The translations under genes were made by a program, and so were the position numbers. From Avibacterium paragallinarum (GTDB taxonomy: Bacteria > Pseudomonadota > Gammaproteobacteria > Enterobacterales > Pasteurellaceae), in the NCBI RefSeq assembly GCF_900450705.1, contig NZ_UGHK01000002.1, positions 1,740,970 through 1,804,969 on the forward strand: 64,000 bases of DNA, read 5' to 3'. The notes under the pieces were generated by a model, which ran no database searches, was not told the origin of the DNA, and saw nothing but the letters and a program-made list of their open reading frames with translations. Position 1 is the first letter of the stretch; each line of letters begins with the position of its first letter. This document shows, one piece after another, positions 35,236 to 44,623 of the stretch.

Positions 35236-36486
35236 CTATCTGCCAAATACGGGCAACCAGCCCACAAGATCGGCAAGCTGTACCAAAATATTGATCACGC
35301 CGAATAAAATCACGAAATAAATCATTCCGCTGCCGCCATAAACTTGATAGCGTTCGTCTGGAAACCGCTTGCGACTTGCTTTTGCTAGCAGTGCAGGGGT
35401 AATCACCGCCCAAATGGTGGCAGCAAGCCCCGCGTAGCCAATGGCGATTACAAAGCCATAAGGGAAAAGTAGGCTTAAAATCAACGGCGGTAAGAAGGTG
35501 AGCAAGGCGGTTTTGGTTCTGCCTGCTCCGCTGTTATCAAATTTGCACAGATCCGCGAGGTAATCAAATAAACCAAGGGTTACACCGAGGAACGAGCTTG
35601 CGATCGCCATATAGGTGAAGAAGCGTAGCATTAAGCCAATATAATCCGTTTGAATTTGAGCATTAAGGGCTTCCAATAAGAGAGCAATGTCGCCACCTTT
35701 TTGGATCACAGGGATAAACTCATTGCGTGGCAAATTCCCTTGAATGGCTAACTGCCACAGCATATAGATGATGAGGGCAATGAATGTGCCGTAAATAATG
35801 GATTTGGTGACTTTGCCGCTATTGCGATCGTAATATTTCACTAAACTCGGGACATTTTGATGAAAGCCAAAGGACACCAAGCACACGGGCAACGCGGCGA
35901 GAGCGTAAGGCAAATATTGCTGTTCTCCTTGCGAGAGGCTATTGAGCAAAATATCTGTCTGCACTAAGCCGAGCAAATTGGTGATAGATAGGAAAAACGC
36001 CACCACCATTCCCGCGATCAAAATCGCACTTAAACGATCAACGGCTTTGGTGGAAAACCACACGAAAAACGCCAGCACCGCACAGAAAATCAGCGAGCCA
36101 AAAGTGCGTCCAATTTGCACCGCACTTTGATCTTGGCTGAAAAGTTGGTTGAGGAAACTTTCCGTTAAACCACCGCCAGAGGTGATATAGGCATAGGTGA
36201 GAATGTACAACACAAAGGCAACGGACAGCCCATTAATCACGTTCCAGCCTTTGCCGAGCAAATCTTTAACGATGGTGTCAAAACTTGCCCCAGTGGGGTA
36301 ATGCAAATTGGCTTCCAACAGCATTAAGCCGGAGGTGGTCATACAAAACCAAGTGTAGCAAAGAATCAACATTGAGCCGATAAACCAAATACCCGCTGTG
36401 GAAATCGGATTGGCGAGCATACCTGCCCCAATCGTACCGCCTGCGATAATCATCGCCCCGCCAAATAATGAAGGATTTTTTTTCAT
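35236..36486 (-). CDS. mtr: Tryptophan permease, Mtr/TnaB type
   Basis: Inner-membrane amino-acid:proton symporter of the aromatic HAAAP family, 416 residues, about 11 membrane helices. Compared with E. coli proteins, segments such as ILCYTWFCMTTSGLMLLEAN, SFDTIVKDLLGKGWNV and NGLSVAFVLYILTYAYI match Mtr rather than TyrP. A TrpR-like operator overlaps the predicted -10, independently pointing to tryptophan. It is divergent from ppa. Confidence 0.88.
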   Translation of the reverse strand: MKKNPSLFGGAMIIAGGTIGAGMLANPISTAGIWFIGSMLILCYTWFCMTTSGLMLLEANLHYPTGASFDTIVKDLLGKGWNVINGLSVAFVLYILTYAYITSGGGLTESFLNQLFSQDQSAVQIGRTFGSLIFCAVLAFFVWFSTKAVDRLSAILIAGMVVAFFLSITNLLGLVQTDILLNSLSQGEQQYLPYALAALPVCLVSFGFHQNVPSLVKYYDRNSGKVTKSIIYGTFIALIIYMLWQLAIQGNLPRNEFIPVIQKGGDIALLLEALNAQIQTDYIGLMLRFFTYMAIASSFLGVTLGLFDYLADLCKFDNSGAGRTKTALLTFLPPLILSLLFPYGFVIAIGYAGLAATIWAVITPALLAKASRKRFPDERYQVYGGSGMIYFVILFGVINILVQLADLVGWLPVFGR

Positions 36487-36516
36487 AATCTTGCCCTAAT
36501 CAAAGATAAACATATT

Positions 36517-36534
36517 GAACTATTATAATAGTAC
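36517..36534. promoter_or_regulatory. TrpR-like operator upstream of mtr
   Basis: The plus-strand 18-mer GAACTA-TTATAA-TAGTAC shares both 6-bp arms with the E. coli trp operator (GAACTA...TAGTAC); only the centre differs. The centre creates TATAAT, so the repressor would cover a -10 element for the permease gene starting at 36486. Confidence 0.72.
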
Positions 36535-36585
36535 AGTAATAAAAAACAATGGCTAAAAAACGCCACCGCGAAAAAAATCCTAAAC

Positions 36586-36615
36586 TCGACAATTCGCAAT
36601 GAATAAGGCTATAAT
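36586..36615 (+). promoter_or_regulatory. Predicted ppa promoter
   Basis: TCGACA (36586-36591), 18-bp spacer and a perfect -10 TATAAT (36610-36615) lie upstream of ppa, leaving a leader of about 70 bases. Confidence 0.6.
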
Positions 36616-36690
36616 GACACTGATTATTTGTGATTGTTTGGGTTTAAACTCGAACAACAATACCATTCATAAACTAAGAAGGAATACAAA

Positions 36691-37218
36691 ATGGGTTTAG
36701 AAACCGTTCCAGCAGGAAAAGAACTTCCTGATGATATTTATGTTGTGATTGAAATTCCAGCCAACTCTGATCCAATCAAATATGAAGTGGATAAAGAAAC
36801 GGGAACATTATTCGTCGATCGCTTTATGGCGACAGCGATGTTCTATCCAGCAAACTACGGCTACATTAACCACACCCTCTCGCTTGATGGCGACCCAGTT
36901 GATGTACTCGTGCCAACCCCTTATCCATTACAACCGGGTTCTGTTATCCGTTGCCGCCCAGTGGGTGTGTTAAAAATGACGGACGAATCAGGTCAAGATG
37001 CCAAAGTGATCGCCGTGCCACATAGCAAATTAAGCAAAGAGTACGATCACATCAAAGACGTGAATGATTTACCCGCACTCTTAAAAGCCCAAATCCAGCA
37101 TTTCTTTGAAAGCTACAAAGCTCTCGAAGCTGGCAAATGGGTGAAAGTTGATGGCTGGGAAGACGTGGAAGCCGCGCGTAAAGAAATCTTAGATTCTTTC
37201 GAGCGTGCGAAAAAATAA
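36691..37218 (+). CDS. ppa: Inorganic pyrophosphatase
   Basis: Hydrolyses pyrophosphate in the cytoplasm and pulls biosynthetic reactions forward. The 175-residue family I enzyme has [20 protein letters not shown] and the signature DGDPVDVLV (about 67-75) with the catalytic aspartates. An AAGAAGGA site precedes the ATG. Single-gene unit with promoter and terminator. Confidence 0.97.
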   Translation: MGLETVPAGKELPDDIYVVIEIPANSDPIKYEVDKETGTLFVDRFMATAMFYPANYGYINHTLSLDGDPVDVLVPTPYPLQPGSVIRCRPVGVLKMTDESGQDAKVIAVPHSKLSKEYDHIKDVNDLPALLKAQIQHFFESYKALEAGKWVKVDGWEDVEAARKEILDSFERAKK

Positions 37219-37235
37219 TCCACCATTTAACTACC

Positions 37236-37264
37236 AAATACCGCATTAAAAGTGCGGTATTTTT
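37236..37264 (+). terminator. ppa terminator containing a USS
   Basis: A 10-bp stem AAATACCGCA/TGCGGTATTT with a 7-base loop and a short T run. The right arm and loop contain AAGTGCGGT, so uptake signal and terminator coincide. Confidence 0.8.
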
Positions 37265-37406
37265 CTAGGGGGAAATTTATCACCGTTTCCGTTCAAGCGA
37301 AGGCAAGGCTTCGATCCGCAAACCGAAAAAATAACAAAATCACGCGGTATAATATTGAACACCAACAGCGATATTTTTCTGATAGGGCTAAACCTAAGGA
37401 ATTACG

Positions 37407-38177
37407 ATGCTAAAAACACTCAAAAAACTCACCGCACTTTCGTTTCTCGCCTTATTTTTGAATGCCTGTGCGGATTCTGCTAGCATAAACCAACAATCCG
37501 CCGCGAGCTATATGCAAACGGTGAATAAAGCCAAACAGCAAGGAGTTGTGGACACCACCTCCCCCACCGCAAAACGCATTCACAACGTGTTTAACCAAAT
37601 GCGTCCCTATGCGGATCAAGAAAATCACACGGGGCAACCTTTTAATTGGCAACTCACCGTCATCAAATCTAACGAACTCAATGCGTGGGCAATGCCAGGG
37701 GGCAAAATGGCATTTTACACAGGGCTAGTGGATAAACTTCAGCTCAGCGATGATGAAATCGCCACCGTAATGGGACACGAAATGGCTCACGCCCTCAAAG
37801 AACACAGCAAGAAACAAGCAAACTTAGGTGTATTTACTAATGTGATGGCTCAAGTTGCTCAGGTTGCTCTTGCAACTCAAATTGGCTCAGAAGGAAGTGG
37901 ATTCGTTGTTGGATTAACTAAAGATTGGGCATTGGACAAACCTTATTCCCGAAGTGCCGAAACGGAAGCAGACGAAGTAGGGCTATTTTTAATGGCAAGG
38001 GCGGGCTATAACCCACAAGCTGCTCCTAAATTATGGGAAAAAATGCAAAAAGTTTCATCTGGTTCACAAGGTGTGCTTGCTGCACTTTCTTCCACCCATC
38101 CAAGCGATAAAGATCGCCAACAAAATCTACTTCGACTAATGCCAGAGGCAGTGGCGATTTATAAAGCGAGTAAATAA
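37407..38177 (+). CDS. M48-family metalloprotease lipoprotein
   Basis: A periplasmic-facing Zn protease of the LoiP/YcaL type, 256 residues. A lipoprotein signal with lipobox LNAC (Cys 21) is followed by an M48 domain: HEMAH (Zn ligands, near 124-128) and a distal glutamate in RSAETEADEVG. The C-terminus has the family STHPSDKDRQQNL segment. Likely quality control of outer-membrane or periplasmic proteins by analogy to LoiP. Single gene with its own terminator. Confidence 0.85.
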   Translation: MLKTLKKLTALSFLALFLNACADSASINQQSAASYMQTVNKAKQQGVVDTTSPTAKRIHNVFNQMRPYADQENHTGQPFNWQLTVIKSNELNAWAMPGGKMAFYTGLVDKLQLSDDEIATVMGHEMAHALKEHSKKQANLGVFTNVMAQVAQVALATQIGSEGSGFVVGLTKDWALDKPYSRSAETEADEVGLFLMARAGYNPQAAPKLWEKMQKVSSGSQGVLAALSSTHPSDKDRQQNLLRLMPEAVAIYKASK

Positions 38178-38199
38178 TTATTTATAAATAGACAAAATA

Positions 38200-38243
38200 A
38201 AGTGCGGTGGAAAATTCGGAGATTTTACACCGCACTTATTTTT
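38200..38243 (+). terminator. Inverted-USS terminator after the M48 protease gene
   Basis: AAGTGCGGTG (38200-38209) and CACCGCACTT (38228-38237) pair across an 18-base loop, followed by ATTTTTT. The typical Pasteurellaceae USS-pair terminator. Confidence 0.88.
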
Positions 38244-38251
38244 TACGTTTT

Positions 38252-38635
38252 CTAAGAACGAGTTGGTTTTCTCAGTTCCCAGCCTGTTTGGGTTTTGATT
38301 AAATACAAGTTTTTATCTTTTGCCGCATAGCCGCCTTTTACCGCCTCTAAAATTAAATTTTTCGGTAAATTTGCTGAGAAAACTTCGGCTTTGCCTTGTT
38401 CTTCGGCAAGAATGACATATACCGCAAGAGGGGGATTTTCTGGATCGGTTAAACGAATGTCGGCAATTTCAAAAGGTTGTACGCATTGCTGTTTCAGTTC
38501 TGACCAAGTGTAGCCAGCAGAAGGAATACAACCTTTTTCATCACGGTCTGTACCAACTAAAGGCATTGGCGAAGGGGAAATATAGCCCATAAGCAGGGCT
38601 GTACTAAGCAGGGATAACGTTATGCGTTTTTTCAT
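38252..38635 (-). CDS. Small exported protein of unknown function
   Basis: A 127-residue product with a likely signal peptide (MKKRITLSLLSTALLMGYI). The mature part has two cysteines in GCIPSAGYTWSELKQQC, which could form a disulfide, and a mixed alpha/beta-looking remainder. I do not recognise a named family. It lies 1 bp after nlpD and is probably co-transcribed with it. Confidence 0.65.
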   Translation of the reverse strand: MKKRITLSLLSTALLMGYISPSPMPLVGTDRDEKGCIPSAGYTWSELKQQCVQPFEIADIRLTDPENPPLAVYVILAEEQGKAEVFSANLPKNLILEAVKGGYAAKDKNLYLIKTQTGWELRKPTRS

Positions 38636-38636
38636 C

Positions 38637-39692
38637 TTAGCGTCTTGGTAAATAGTTTACAGGATCAACAGATTTACCTTTGTAGCGAATTTCAAAATGC
38701 AGTTTTACACTATTTGTGCCAGAGCTTCCCATTTTGGCAATTTGCTGACCTGCTTTTACTTCTTGTTGATCTTTCACCAAAATACTTTCATTGTGAGCAT
38801 AAGCACTGAGGAAATCATCATTATGTTTGATGATGATGAGGTTTCCATAACCACGTAAAGCGTTTCCAGCATAAACTACACGGCCTGCAGCAGCAGCATT
38901 AATTGCTTGACCACGTGAACCACTGATGTCGATCCCTTTGTTGCCACCATCGGCGTTAGAGAAGCTTTGCACAATATTACCGCGGGTTGGCCATCGCCAA
39001 ACAATATTATTAACTCCAGTAGTTTGCTGTGTTTTGGTGATAACAGGTACGCTTGATTTTACTTTTTCTTGAACTTGATTATTCATTTGCGTAGGCATAG
39101 TTATGGATGGCTCAGAAATATAGGAACTGTTATTTGAGCGTTGATTGTAGGTGCTTTGTGTTGTTTGAGTAGTAGAAGCTGTTGCTATTTTATTTGATAC
39201 TTTCAAGACTTGACCAACGCTTAAATTATAAGGTTCACTCATATGATTCATTGTTGCAAGTTCTTTAACATCAAGCCCACAAATGTAGGCGATTAAAAAC
39301 ATTGTATCGCCTTTACGTACGGTATATGTGCTACCTTTATAGAACCCTTTGCTAATCTTGCTATAATCGGGCGCGTTTGTTTGTGGATTGCGTGGAATAA
39401 CAAAGTCTTGTGATACTTTTTCCATAGCGACAACGGGTTGATTTTGTTGTAACTGTTGTGCGTTCCCTTGATATGTTTGGTAAGTTTGATGGGGTTGTGG
39501 GGTTACCATCGAAGCAGGCATATTCTGTTTTTGAATTTGAGGCTCCCAAGTAGTAGATAAATTATTATCTACAGCTCGCATCATTCCCGCAGGTAAAGCA
39601 TTATTTGCTTCTTCTACAGGAGCAGGGCTGGTTGATGAACAAGCCGCTAATACAGAGATTGCAATGGGTAACATAAAAAAAGATTTTTTCAT
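38637..39692 (-). CDS. nlpD: NlpD/LppB lipoprotein with LysM and degenerate LytM domain
   Basis: Outer-membrane lipoprotein that activates the amidase AmiC at the division septum. The 351 residues show lipobox LAAC (Cys 18), a LysM domain (about 126-168, YTVRKGDTMFLIAYICGLDV) and a C-terminal M23/LytM domain (about 228-351). The catalytic His expected before GIDI is replaced (NKGIDIS), as in E. coli NlpD, so it activates rather than cuts peptidoglycan. The surE neighbourhood is conserved. Confidence 0.93.
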   Translation of the reverse strand: MKKSFFMLPIAISVLAACSSTSPAPVEEANNALPAGMMRAVDNNLSTTWEPQIQKQNMPASMVTPQPHQTYQTYQGNAQQLQQNQPVVAMEKVSQDFVIPRNPQTNAPDYSKISKGFYKGSTYTVRKGDTMFLIAYICGLDVKELATMNHMSEPYNLSVGQVLKVSNKIATASTTQTTQSTYNQRSNNSSYISEPSITMPTQMNNQVQEKVKSSVPVITKTQQTTGVNNIVWRWPTRGNIVQSFSNADGGNKGIDISGSRGQAINAAAAGRVVYAGNALRGYGNLIIIKHNDDFLSAYAHNESILVKDQQEVKAGQQIAKMGSSGTNSVKLHFEIRYKGKSVDPVNYLPRR

Positions 39693-39712
39693 AATGTATT
39701 CCTTATTATTTA

Positions 39713-39901
39713 TTAATTCATTGATTCTGGCATAGGTATTGATTTGATTTTAGGTTGCCATTCTGCTCCGTCCGCTGCCCCAGAACTGGCCACAGGTTGC
39801 ATTACCCCAGGCGAGAGTGCATTTTCATCGTTAGGCGATGGCGTGGTTGCACAGGCTGGCAAGAGCAAAATAATAGACAATAATGAAAGCCATTTATTCA
39901 T
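39713..39901 (-). CDS. Small lipoprotein resembling the NlpD N-terminus
   Basis: A 62-residue lipoprotein (start MNKWLSLLSIILLLPACAT; lipobox LPAC). Its mature part reads ALSPGVMQPV ... EWQPKIKSIPMPESMN, closely paralleling NlpD residues ALPAGMMRAV ... TWEPQIQKQNMPASM of the next gene, then stops before any LysM or LytM domain. It looks like a partial tandem duplication of the nlpD 5' end that kept an open frame. Function unknown. Confidence 0.72.
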   Translation of the reverse strand: MNKWLSLLSIILLLPACATTPSPNDENALSPGVMQPVASSGAADGAEWQPKIKSIPMPESMN

Positions 39902-39913
39902 AGTAAAACCCAA

Positions 39914-40489
39914 TTATCTCATAATTAAGTAAATAATCGCAGCCAAGAGGAGTACCGCCCAGCCAATCCACTCAATGGATTGACGTAGCCGATGGGCAAA
40001 TTTCTGCCCGCCCCAAGCGGATAATTTCGCCACCAAGATAAACCTTGCCAGCCGTGAAACGAGGGAAATGAGCAAAAAAGGCACAAATGCCATATTCATT
40101 ACACCTGCACAGATAGTAAAAAGTTTATAGGGTAACGGCGTAAAGCCCGCAAGAAACATCACCATAACGCCCCAACGTTGAAACCAACTGAGCAGGGTGT
40201 CAAATTGTGCTTGATAACCAAGGCTAACGAGATAATGCTGAATACTATCAAAGGCATAATAGCCCAGTGCGTAGCCTACAATCCCGCCAATTGCGGAAGC
40301 GACTCCCGCATAAACGCCAAAACGCACAGCACGTTTGGGTTGAGATATTGCCATTGGGATTAACATCACATCAGTGGGAACAGGGAAAAAAATGGATTCA
40401 ATAAAGCTAGTAAAAATCAACCAACCCGTTGCATAGCGGTGGGTTGACCATTGCATTACTTTATCGTACAGCGTACCAAAAATTTTCAA
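39914..40489 (-). CDS. DedA/SNARE-associated family membrane protein
   Basis: A 191-residue inner-membrane protein of the DedA superfamily (VTT domain) with conserved FIESIFFPVPTDVMLIPMA (about 29-47) and the re-entrant FLAGFTPLPYKLFTICAGVM block near 113-132. DedA proteins are implicated in lipid-carrier or phospholipid flipping. It lies between surE and the nlpD region, where other bacteria carry pcm. It is distinct from the broken yqaA at 44.6 kb. Confidence 0.85.
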   Translation of the reverse strand: MKIFGTLYDKVMQWSTHRYATGWLIFTSFIESIFFPVPTDVMLIPMAISQPKRAVRFGVYAGVASAIGGIVGYALGYYAFDSIQHYLVSLGYQAQFDTLLSWFQRWGVMVMFLAGFTPLPYKLFTICAGVMNMAFVPFLLISLVSRLARFILVAKLSAWGGQKFAHRLRQSIEWIGWAVLLLAAIIYLIMR

Positions 40490-40522
40490 TCGACTATCCT
40501 CAAACTGTTGTAAAACATTGCA

Positions 40523-41263
40523 TTATTCACTTTTTAACCAATCTTGTAAAGATTGAAGTGAGTGATAAGCGGTCATATCTGCTTGGATTGGCGTAATGGA
40601 AACATAACCATTTTTCACCGCGTGAAAATCCGTGCCTTCTTGCTCATATTCCGCCAAGCCTGCAGGGCCAATCCAATAGATTGTGTCGCCACGGGGATCT
40701 TGCTGTTTAATCACCTCAGCGGCAGCCGCACGATAACCCAAATGACAAACTTTGATGCCTTTAATTTCTTCATAAGGCAAGTCTGGCACGTTAATGTTCA
40801 AAATTTCACGGCTTTTTAATAGCTGGCTATGCAATTTGGGGATTAGTTCGCACACAATGCGAGCGGCAGTTTCGTAGTATTGGCGACCATCAAGGGAAAC
40901 CGCAACCGCTGGCAAGCCAAGATGACGACCTTCAAACGCCGCGGCAACCGTGCCAGAATACAGCACATCATCACCTAAATTGACCCCTGCGTTAATGCCA
41001 GACACCACCAAATCCACTTGCCCAGACAGAAAACCATTCAAGGCTAAATGCACGCAATCGGCAGGCGTGCCATTAATGCAATAATCGCCATTATCCAATT
41101 TCATTGGGCGTAAAGGCTCAACTAAGGTGAGCGAGCTTGAGGCGGCACTACGATTGCGATCGGGGGCGACCACCGTAACTTGTGCGATTTTACGCAATTC
41201 TTTGGCAAGGGCTTTGATGCCTTCGGCGTGAATGCCATCATCATTAGAGAGTAAAATATTCAT
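40523..41263 (-). CDS. surE: 5'/3'-nucleotidase SurE
   Basis: Metal-dependent nucleoside monophosphate phosphatase linked to stationary-phase survival. The 246 residues begin [20 protein letters not shown] with the metal-binding NDD, and contain [11 protein letters not shown] and [20 protein letters not shown]. Located 8 bp after truD. Confidence 0.96.
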   Translation of the reverse strand: MNILLSNDDGIHAEGIKALAKELRKIAQVTVVAPDRNRSAASSSLTLVEPLRPMKLDNGDYCINGTPADCVHLALNGFLSGQVDLVVSGINAGVNLGDDVLYSGTVAAAFEGRHLGLPAVAVSLDGRQYYETAARIVCELIPKLHSQLLKSREILNINVPDLPYEEIKGIKVCHLGYRAAAAEVIKQQDPRGDTIYWIGPAGLAEYEQEGTDFHAVKNGYVSITPIQADMTAYHSLQSLQDWLKSE

Positions 41264-41271
41264 TATGTTTC

Positions 41272-42279
41272 CTATTCAATAATCATAACTAATTCGCGAA
41301 CCAATGCGGTGGCATAGCTACCCGCGGGGAGCGAAAAAGACAGTTTTAGCCCTTCGGGTAAAAATGTCCATTGCAAATCTTGCGGATGCATCATTAAAGG
41401 GCGGCGGCTGGGTTTCATTCGTTCTTTTTGCATTAAGGCGAGAATGGCTTGGTGCTGTTGCACAACCGCGTTTTCATATTCATTCGCAGGCTGCGGCACT
41501 TCCCCCACCAAAGGGGCGGTGAGAAAAATATCGTGATTTTCTAACCGCACTTTTAATTCATTGCGATCTTCATTTTCATCAACGCTAAACCAACTTTGCG
41601 AACCACTTAACTGAACAATATCGCCGAGTAAAACGGTTTGCGAAAGTTGTCGCGAGAGGCGATCAGACACCACCAAATTAAACATTTCACTGCGTGCGGC
41701 AGAAAGGTAAAAACTGCGTTTTTTGCGATCTTTCACCTTAATTTCTCCCTCAGCCCAACGCATTGCTTGGGTGAGATTATGCCCATCACGCCCGAAACGT
41801 TGTTCGGTGAAATAATTGGGAAAGCCAAAATTTGCTAAATTTTCTAACCGCACTTTCAGATCGGCTGTTTCCGTTGCACCGCGTAGCAAAATCTCAAAAT
41901 GATTGCCATCTAGGCTGCCTGTACGAATTTTGCGATTATGGCGGGTAACCTTGAGGAGCTCTACCCCCTCCAAATGGAATTGGCTGAAATCAGGCGTGGG
42001 CTTACCTGCCATATGCAAACAGAACCACTGTTCAGTAACCGCCTTGCGATCTTTTAATCCAGCATAACTCATATTACGCGCTGGAACGCCCGCAAACTCT
42101 GCCAATTTTTCCCCCACGAAAAGGGTGTTAGCATCGGTTTTCCGCACATACAGGGCAACAAATTCCCCTTCGCCTGTCATCTCATAGCCCAAATTTTCTT
42201 TAACGATAAAATCCGCACATTCCGCTTTCAAATGGGCTTGTTGAGTAGGCGGGGATTGCAAATAAGCCAGCTCAAGCAT
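41272..42279 (-). CDS. truD: tRNA pseudouridine(13) synthase
   Basis: Forms pseudouridine at position 13 of tRNA-Glu and some other tRNAs. The 335 residues contain the TruD signature with catalytic Asp, [14 protein letters not shown] (about 76-89), and [15 protein letters not shown]. It is 3 bp after ispF, matching the ispF-truD-surE order of enterobacteria. Confidence 0.96.
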   Translation of the reverse strand: MLELAYLQSPPTQQAHLKAECADFIVKENLGYEMTGEGEFVALYVRKTDANTLFVGEKLAEFAGVPARNMSYAGLKDRKAVTEQWFCLHMAGKPTPDFSQFHLEGVELLKVTRHNRKIRTGSLDGNHFEILLRGATETADLKVRLENLANFGFPNYFTEQRFGRDGHNLTQAMRWAEGEIKVKDRKKRSFYLSAARSEMFNLVVSDRLSRQLSQTVLLGDIVQLSGSQSWFSVDENEDRNELKVRLENHDIFLTAPLVGEVPQPANEYENAVVQQHQAILALMQKERMKPSRRPLMMHPQDLQWTFLPEGLKLSFSLPAGSYATALVRELVMIIE

Positions 42280-42282
42280 TGA

Positions 42283-42759
42283 TTACCCCTTAACCAACAG
42301 AGCAACCGCTTCGCACGCAATGCCCTCGCCCCGTCCCGTAAAACCGAGTTTTTCGCTGGTGGTGGCTTTCACATTCACTTGCTCCATATCGCAAGCCAAG
42401 ACCTGAGCAATGGCAGCCCGCATCGCATCAATGTGCGGACGCATTTTCGGTGCTTGCGCAATGATCGTAATGTCCACATTGCCGATTTTATAGCCCTTGT
42501 CTTGTACTTGATGATAAGCCTCTTGTAGCAAAACTTTACTATCCGCCCCTTTGTATTGCGGATCGGTGTCTGGGAATAATTTACCAATATCCCCCAACGC
42601 CGCCGCACCTAACAAGGCATCAGTTAGAGCGTGCAACGCCACATCACCATCACTATGCGCCAGCAAACCTTTCTCATAAGGCACTGCCACCCCGCCAATA
42701 ATAATCGGCCCATTACCACCAAATGCGTGTACATCAAACCCGTGCCCAATTCGTATCAT
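42283..42759 (-). CDS. ispF: 2-C-methyl-D-erythritol 2,4-cyclodiphosphate synthase
   Basis: Cyclises CDP-ME 2-phosphate in the MEP isoprenoid pathway. The 158-residue product starts [15 protein letters not shown] at 42759 (AGGAAAG upstream) with metal ligands D8 and H10, and has [21 protein letters not shown] start at 42831 would add 24 non-family residues. ispD is not adjacent here. Confidence 0.96.
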   Translation of the reverse strand: MIRIGHGFDVHAFGGNGPIIIGGVAVPYEKGLLAHSDGDVALHALTDALLGAAALGDIGKLFPDTDPQYKGADSKVLLQEAYHQVQDKGYKIGNVDITIIAQAPKMRPHIDAMRAAIAQVLACDMEQVNVKATTSEKLGFTGRGEGIACEAVALLVKG

Positions 42760-42891
42760 ATTCTTTCCTATTATTAATAAAATGTTATTAATGAAATGGT
42801 CGAAAATTATAGCACCAATGCGGGTATTCAAAAATGAATAATTAACGCTATAGTGTTTCTCATTTTTAAGCCTATAGTGCAGAGCCTGATT

Positions 42892-43269
42892 TTAAAATGA
42901 ATCTAAAATATGCGGTTGTGTAAGTGAAAGGGCGTAAATATTTGCAATAAGATGCGTTTGTTCATTCTCAGGTATTATTAAGGGGATAAGTGCTAGCAAC
43001 TCAGAATGACGTTGAAAAATTTGGGGAAAAGAAACCGCACTTTGTATTTCTGATAATATTTCAGCATCTAATGGATTGGCGATATATCCTCGTTTAATAC
43101 GTCCTAATGCCATGGCTAAATGATTAAAGAGCATAAAAACTTGGCGATTATCTACATCAGCGTGCCATTGTGTAATCAAATGTTCCTGAATGTGCAAGAT
43201 CCATTGTACAATTTCTTCATCTATGAGTTTTCTCTGTAATAAAAACGTTAATTGTTGCTGTAATTCCAT
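42892..43269 (-). CDS. PRD-domain-like protein
   Basis: A 125-residue helical protein resembling a lone PTS regulation domain (PRD): a conserved His in MLFNHLAMALGRIKRGYIAN (about 47-66), and a C-terminal half with ENEQTHLIANIYAL. Stand-alone PRD proteins of unknown role occur in enterobacteria (YhfY type). No DNA-binding domain is present. It is transcribed divergently from the HAD gene. Confidence 0.6.
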   Translation of the reverse strand: MELQQQLTFLLQRKLIDEEIVQWILHIQEHLITQWHADVDNRQVFMLFNHLAMALGRIKRGYIANPLDAEILSEIQSAVSFPQIFQRHSELLALIPLIIPENEQTHLIANIYALSLTQPHILDSF

Positions 43270-43411
43270 TTTTACCTTCTGTTATTTATTCGAAGATTTG
43301 GACGTAGTGATTATAATTCTATATATGCTAACTTTACTGGAATCTCAGAAAATAAAACAGTGCAGAGATCACAAATTTGTATCAAAATAATAAAATTTTA
43401 GGGGGGTAAAA

Positions 43412-44014
43412 ATGATAGATTTTGAGTGTTTTTCAGACTATGAAGGATTAATTTTTGATATGGATGGCACAGTGATTGATACTATGCCGAGCCATAAAAG
43501 TGCGTGGGATAAGGTGGGAGAGACTTTGGGATATCCTATTGATGGGCAAATGCTTTATGAATTAGGCGGTGCTTCGGTAAGAGAAATCGCGAAAGTAATG
43601 ATGCAAAAAGCAGCGATGCCAATGAGTTTATTTGATGATGTTATAAGATTAAAACGACAATATGGTATTGAGTTAATTATGCAACATTCAAGCCTACTTC
43701 CTACTTTTGATGTTGTGCGATATTTTTCTGATAAAAAGCCTTTAGCACTGGGTACAGGTTCTCATCAAGCAATAGTAAATTTATTATTAACAAAATTTGA
43801 TCTTTATTCTTATTTTGATGCTATTGTTACAGCTGATGATGTAGAAAAACATAAACCTGCTCCAGATACATTTTTACGTTGTGCGGAGTTACTCCACGTT
43901 AATCCAAAAAATTGCTTGGTATTTGAAGATGCTGATCTTGGTATAAAAGCGGGACTTGCAGCCGGAATGGACGTATTTGATGTGCGTATCAATCAGCTAG
44001 TAAAGGGGAAATAA
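43412..44014 (+). CDS. HAD phosphatase, YqaB/beta-phosphoglucomutase-like
   Basis: A 200-residue HAD hydrolase: nucleophile motif FDMDGTVIDTMPSHKSAW (about 15-32), motif II LGTGSH, motif III Lys in EKHKPAPDTF, and motif IV FEDADLGIKAG. It is close to E. coli YqaB, a fructose-1-phosphate-acting phosphatase. It ends immediately before the acetyltransferase gene, so the two are coupled. Confidence 0.85.
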   Translation: MIDFECFSDYEGLIFDMDGTVIDTMPSHKSAWDKVGETLGYPIDGQMLYELGGASVREIAKVMMQKAAMPMSLFDDVIRLKRQYGIELIMQHSSLLPTFDVVRYFSDKKPLALGTGSHQAIVNLLLTKFDLYSYFDAIVTADDVEKHKPAPDTFLRCAELLHVNPKNCLVFEDADLGIKAGLAAGMDVFDVRINQLVKGK

Positions 44015-44623
44015 ATGTTATCCAATAAACAAAAAATGCTAGCGGGATTTGCTCATAAGCCAAATGATCGTGAATTAGCCCAGCTTCGTTTAGAAAATAA
44101 AAAACGTCTTTTCCAATATAACACACAAATTTGTCCTTCCGAAATAGAAAAAAGGACAGCATTGATTCAACAGATTTTAGGTAAATCCAAAGGGATTCCA
44201 CATATTAATGCACCATTTTTTTGTGATTATGGTTGTTTTATTGAAGTGGGAGAAAATTTCTTTGCCAATTACCACTGTACGCTGTTAGACAGTGGAGGGA
44301 TTAAGATTGGGGATAATGTGATGTTTGCTCCAAATGTGAGTCTTTATACCGTTGGGCATCCCCTTGATCCAGAATTACGTCAGCAAGATTGGGAGCAAGC
44401 TTTACCTATTATCATTGGTAATAATGTTTGGATTGGAGGAAATACGATTATTTTGGGCGGTGTAACTATTGGAGATAATTCAGTCATTGGGGCGGGTTCT
44501 TTGGTTAATAAAAATATTCCAGCCAATAGTTTGGCTATGGGAAGCCCTGCCAAAGTAATTCGACAAATCAACGAACAAGATCGAATTAATTATATGAATA
44601 AATATATGACAGATTATGTTTGA
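44015..44623 (+). CDS. maa: Maltose/galactoside O-acetyltransferase family protein
   Basis: Acetyl-CoA-dependent sugar acetyltransferase with an N-terminal Mac domain (about 5-60) and a left-handed beta-helix of hexapeptide repeats (KIGDNVMFAPNVSLYTVGHP with catalytic His, then IGNNVWIGGNTIILGGVTIG). The 202 residues match Maa/LacA; the physiological substrate is uncertain. Its end overlaps the yqaA remnant by 8 bp. Confidence 0.82.
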   Translation: MLSNKQKMLAGFAHKPNDRELAQLRLENKKRLFQYNTQICPSEIEKRTALIQQILGKSKGIPHINAPFFCDYGCFIEVGENFFANYHCTLLDSGGIKIGDNVMFAPNVSLYTVGHPLDPELRQQDWEQALPIIIGNNVWIGGNTIILGGVTIGDNSVIGAGSLVNKNIPANSLAMGSPAKVIRQINEQDRINYMNKYMTDYV

